Positions 6,655-9,337 of a stretch of DNA of 9,337 nucleotides are shown here, one piece after another. This DNA comes from Candidatus Omnitrophota bacterium (lineage in GTDB: Bacteria > Omnitrophota > Gorgyraeia > Duberdicusellales > 4484-171), in contig JAUVUO010000036.1 of NCBI GenBank assembly GCA_030601015.1, forward strand, positions 1 through 9,337, in the 5' to 3' direction. Each line of letters starts with the position of its first letter. Position 1 is the stretch's first letter. The position numbers were made by a program, and so were the translations under genes. The notes beneath the pieces are model-generated. The model was given only the letters and a program-made list of their open reading frames with translations, did not search any database and was not told where the DNA came from.

Positions 6655-6795
6655 TCACCCCATTATTTTTAAAATATTATCAAAGACATCTTCTGTATCT
6701 TTATATAATCCTTTGTATTTTAAAATATTTTTAAAAAATTCATTCCCCTCTGTGGTAAATTCTTCAATCTTTTCATCTAATCCCTCATAAAACCT
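6655..6795 (-). pseudogene. Coding-like open frame before gspG without a start codon
   Basis: The 172-base gap between the protease and gspG contains a frame open from just after a TAA (6796-6798) to a TGA (6655-6657) inside the gspG ribosome binding site. It reads 46 residues, including YEGLDEKIEEF, GNEFFKNILKYKGLY and DTEDVFDNILKIMG. It looks amphipathic and protein-like, yet it has no ATG, GTG or TTG in frame. A second frame begins at an ATG at 6808 (MVVLKVL, then stop at 6785). Removing one T in the GGTTTTATG run would join the two into a protein of about 50 residues. It may be a small frameshifted gene or the 3' remnant of a lost gene. I do not recognise the family. Confidence 0.35.
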
Positions 6796-6820
6796 TTAAC
6801 ACTACCATTTTTTAATATTC

Positions 6821-7720
6821 TTAATTTTCATTATTGACTATAAGTTCTTTCTCTAAATATCCTCTCCATTCTGTTTCCAACTGTTTAATGTTCGAGACAT
6901 TCACAGAATATGTGGATTTTAAAGCTTCATTTATATTTTTCCCATCACGCAGCTCCCGGCAAAAATCAGTAAACCTTTTTGTCCCATATCGATTAATCAT
7001 AAAATTCACTAATGATACCGCCTCCATATAATAAGTAGTAATCAAATTCTTCGTACTCAAAAAAAGAATGCCCGGATCACCGCTGCGTGTTAAAGTTGCT
7101 CGAATATGAATACCCCCCTTTTTACTAAGCAGATTAATATTCAGCCTCATCATATCTTCTAAAGTAAAAAACATACCTTCTTTATAATATCTTCTTTCCA
7201 TCAATTTAATTTTTTCTTTATTTTCTTTTTCTGCCCATTGAGCTACCCCTTCATCCAGCCAAAGAGGAACCTCTCCTTTAAAACCTACAAAATCTCTAAA
7301 AACAAGGTGTGCGATTTCGTGAGGAAGTAGAGATTCAATAAAATTTTTACCCCAGATATAACTTAATATTTGTTTATTCGTATAGTCAGCCATACCATGT
7401 GACCAGTCCGGCTGGCCTGAAAATTTTAAGTACGCATTATGATCCCTATATATATATATTTTTACCCGTTTGTCCCAAGTCCAAAAATCTGAATATCTAT
7501 CATAACCCAATTTAAAAGCTATACGTTTATAATATACCTCCGCGTTATCTAATACTTCTCCGGCAAACTTATCCTCCCCTATGAAAAATACAATAAAATG
7601 ATCTCCTTTTAACTCCTGCCAACTTTTAGCTTCCGCCATATCTATATGAATAAAACATATCTTTAGAATAAAAAATACCAATAAAATTTTATACTTGTTC
7701 TCTATATCAAAAAATTTCAT
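6821..7720 (-). CDS. Exported zinc metalloprotease, peptidase MA-like (HExxH gluzincin)
   Basis: Predicted periplasmic or secreted protein of 299 residues. A hydrophobic segment (about 11-28, KILLVFFILKICFIHI) followed by MAEA gives a signal peptide with likely cleavage near residue 31. The zinc site is LLPHEIAHLV (HEIAH at 134-138, His134 and His138 as ligands, Glu135 as catalyst). PLWLDEGVAQW follows, with Glu157 as the third ligand, the gluzincin arrangement seen in peptidase MA-like domains. The C-terminal part (EAVSLVNFMINRYG, FCRELRDGKNINEAL, LETEWRGYLEKEL) fits the helical end of that family. The ATG at 7720 is four bases after the gspF stop with no clear Shine-Dalgarno, so it is probably translated by coupling. 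This is not a standard T2SS component. It could be a secreted substrate, a processing enzyme, or a pseudo-chaperone for assembly. All key residues are present, so activity is expected. Confidence 0.87.
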   Translation of the reverse strand: MKFFDIENKYKILLVFFILKICFIHIDMAEAKSWQELKGDHFIVFFIGEDKFAGEVLDNAEVYYKRIAFKLGYDRYSDFWTWDKRVKIYIYRDHNAYLKFSGQPDWSHGMADYTNKQILSYIWGKNFIESLLPHEIAHLVFRDFVGFKGEVPLWLDEGVAQWAEKENKEKIKLMERRYYKEGMFFTLEDMMRLNINLLSKKGGIHIRATLTRSGDPGILFLSTKNLITTYYMEAVSLVNFMINRYGTKRFTDFCRELRDGKNINEALKSTYSVNVSNIKQLETEWRGYLEKELIVNNEN

Positions 7721-7724
7721 ATTA

Positions 7725-8933
7725 TCACAAACTTATTTCAAATATCGGTAAAAGCATTGCCATAACAATAAACCCGACAACAACCCCCATAACCACAATA
7801 ATTACCGGTTCAACTAAAGTAGATATAACTTTAACCATTTCATTTGTATCCCGTTCATAATTAATCACGACTTCACCTAAAGATTCGTCTAATCTTCCCG
7901 ATTCTTCTCCTGTTAAGATCAAATTACTCATAAATAAAGGGAATAACTTTGATTTTTTGAGGCTTAACCCAAAGGACCCGCCTTGCTCTAATTCTTTATA
8001 ACTAATCTGTAACTGATTTTTTATCAACTGATTACTTAAAACAGGTATTGCGACATTTAAAGCCTTCAATATAGGAATACCGCTTTTAATAAGCAGTTCT
8101 AATGTGCCGCAAAAACGTAATAATTCGGTCTTAATAAAAAGCTTTCCCAATAAAGGTAAATTTATTTTTAATTTACTTAAAAACAATTTACCGGCATCTG
8201 TTTTTAACTGTTTTTTAATCAAAAAAACAATAATTACCAAAATTAATATTATCCAGTGCCACCATTGCCTCAAACCATGACTTGTCGCCATTATTATTTG
8301 CGTAGGTATAGGTAAACTTTGACTGCTATCACTAAATATATGTCCCAACCTGGGAATTACAAATGTAAGCATAAAAATAACTGTGGCTAACCCCAATGAA
8401 GCTACAATTGCCGGATACACCAATGCCATACGTAAACGGGACAATAAAGCTTCTTGTTTTGTTCTATATTCTGAAATGTTTAAAAGTACATTTGGTAAAT
8501 TCCCGCTATTTTCACCGGCACTGGCCATACCTACGTAAAGAGAAGAAAAAACTTTAGGATACTTTGCAAGAGCAAAAGAAAAACTTTCCCCATTTCTAAT
8601 ATCAGAATAAACATTATCTAAAACTTTTTTAAACTTGTTATTTTCTACTTGTTCTTTAATAATATTTAAAGATTTGAGAATAGGTAATCCCGACCTTAAA
8701 AGACTCGCTAATTGTCTAGTGGCAATGGTAACTTGGCTAAACTTTATACGGCCTTTTATTTCTTTAAATTTAATATCTGAAGATTTATCTGATTCAGAAA
8801 CTGCTTCGATATTTAAAGGGAGATAACCGGTTTGACTTAATTTTTCAATAGCCTCCTTATCGGAATCAGCTTCGATTTCTCCTTCTATTATGCCTTGAGT
8901 ACCTTTTTTAGCTCTATAGCGATATAAAGTCAT
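7725..8933 (-). CDS. gspF: Type II secretion system inner-membrane platform protein GspF
   Basis: Polytopic core of the inner-membrane platform that contacts GspE, GspL and the pseudopilus. The protein (402 residues) starts MTLYRYRAKKGTQGIIEGEI, the usual GspF opening, followed by two repeated T2SSF domains (about 67-193 and 270-392). Each contains the family pattern: LRSGLPILKSLNII with ENSGNLPNVL, then LIKSGIPILKALNV with GEESGRLDESL. Transmembrane helices lie at about 170-193, 226-240 and 374-398, ending in the characteristic VEPVIIVVMGVVVGFIVMAMLLPIFEI. I chose the ATG at 8933, with CAGGT (8941-8945) upstream. A GTG at 8963 would add ten residues atypical for the family. It is 41 bases after the PilZ gene and four bases before the protease gene. 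PilC of type IV pili is the close relative; the gspG-gspM context decides for GspF. Confidence 0.95.
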   Translation of the reverse strand: MTLYRYRAKKGTQGIIEGEIEADSDKEAIEKLSQTGYLPLNIEAVSESDKSSDIKFKEIKGRIKFSQVTIATRQLASLLRSGLPILKSLNIIKEQVENNKFKKVLDNVYSDIRNGESFSFALAKYPKVFSSLYVGMASAGENSGNLPNVLLNISEYRTKQEALLSRLRMALVYPAIVASLGLATVIFMLTFVIPRLGHIFSDSSQSLPIPTQIIMATSHGLRQWWHWIILILVIIVFLIKKQLKTDAGKLFLSKLKINLPLLGKLFIKTELLRFCGTLELLIKSGIPILKALNVAIPVLSNQLIKNQLQISYKELEQGGSFGLSLKKSKLFPLFMSNLILTGEESGRLDESLGEVVINYERDTNEMVKVISTLVEPVIIVVMGVVVGFIVMAMLLPIFEISL

Positions 8934-8974
8934 ATTTAGAACCTGCTTGTTAAATAAAATCACCCCTATATATA

Positions 8975-9337
8975 TTAACTTTTTCTTGCCACATACTTAT
9001 CAATTCTAGCCCTTTGAGTGCTTGCAATATCTAAAAAACATAAAGCTACTTCGTAGGCTTTATTAGGTATTATTTCAGTGATTTTTACAATTTTAGCTAA
9101 ACACTGTATATAGTCACCACCGTCAGGGAAACTTATTTTTATAGATAATATATATTCCATCGATAAAAATTCACCGGAAACAAAAATTAGCCCCCCCGCT
9201 GAAATGTTTTTCGTAGTGCCGGTATCCTTAGAGTTAACTTCACCTCTTAAGAGACCTTCTTTCGTTTTATAAACTTCATAAGTGAAATTTATTTTATCAT
9301 CTAACCGATTATAGGCTCTTTGGCTCAATCCCGAAAA
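8975..9337 (-). CDS. PilZ-domain protein, probable cyclic-di-GMP sensor, 5' end unresolved
   Basis: Single-domain PilZ protein of about 120 residues. It shows the cyclic-di-GMP binding signature: an RxxxR element (RAYNR near the start) and the NxSxxG element NISAGG about 33 residues later, followed by beta-barrel-like segments (YILSIKISFPDG, CLAKIVKI, YEVALCFLDI) and the helix QRARIDKYVARK. Both motif parts are complete, so ligand binding is plausible. The frame has a TTG at 9328 but remains open to the window edge (TTT TCG GGA), and no ribosome binding site precedes that TTG, so the true start may lie just outside. It is the first gene seen in the minus-strand run and sits 41 bases before gspF, suggesting co-transcription and a signalling input to the secretion system. 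A TTG start at 9328 remains possible. Confidence 0.85.
   Translation of the reverse strand, partial: FSGLSQRAYNRLDDKINFTYEVYKTKEGLLRGEVNSKDTGTTKNISAGGLIFVSGEFLSMEYILSIKISFPDGGDYIQCLAKIVKITEIIPNKAYEVALCFLDIASTQRARIDKYVARKS

Noticed and set aside
1..9337. CRISPR array, tRNA or rRNA genes, complete insertion sequence
   Set aside because: No regularly spaced repeats, no cloverleaf or rRNA motifs, and no transposase-like protein were seen on either strand.

Overview
The window is AT-rich DNA (roughly 30% GC by eye). It carries most of a type II secretion system (T2SS) gene cluster on the minus strand, plus the end of an RNA methyltransferase gene on the plus strand. The T2SS genes imply a diderm bacterium. 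Three traits look to me like uncultured candidate-phylum genomes of the Omnitrophota type: low GC, a serine before the cleavage site in one pseudopilin, and a PilZ gene and a metalloprotease built into the secretion operon. That placement is inference and cannot be proven from this window.

Layout. Positions 1-1118 (+) hold the 3' part of a TrmA/RlmD-family rRNA/tRNA uracil-C5 methyltransferase whose start lies before the window. Positions 1119-1388 are a convergent intergenic region with a perfect 21-bp-arm palindrome at 1161-1203; I see nothing else convincing there. Positions 1389-1868 (-) encode a small exported protein I do not recognise. Positions 1869-2182 are a non-coding gap containing nested, partly deleted inverted repeats (1917-2058).

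From 9337 down to 2183 all genes are on the minus strand, in transcription order: PilZ-domain protein, gspF (platform), exported HExxH metalloprotease, gspG (major pseudopilin), gspI, gspJ, gspK (minor pseudopilins), gspL and gspM (inner-membrane assembly platform). gspI to gspM overlap end to start, so they are almost certainly one translationally coupled operon. gspC, gspD, gspE, gspN and the prepilin peptidase are not in the window and may lie beyond position 9337 or elsewhere. gspH is missing from its usual place between gspG and gspI. Only a 16-codon open frame, ending in an ATGA overlap with gspI, remains there.

How the parts fit together. GspG, I, J and K form the pseudopilus. GspF, L and M form the inner-membrane platform that couples the GspE ATPase to pseudopilus growth. 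The PilZ protein could link the machine to cyclic-di-GMP, and the periplasmic metalloprotease is a plausible substrate or processing factor. I found no wholly new system. The points most worth a second look are the protease and PilZ genes in the operon, the collapsed Fe-S cysteine motif in the methyltransferase, the Ser(-1) pseudopilin, possible gene remnants in the operon gaps, and the intergenic palindromic repeats.
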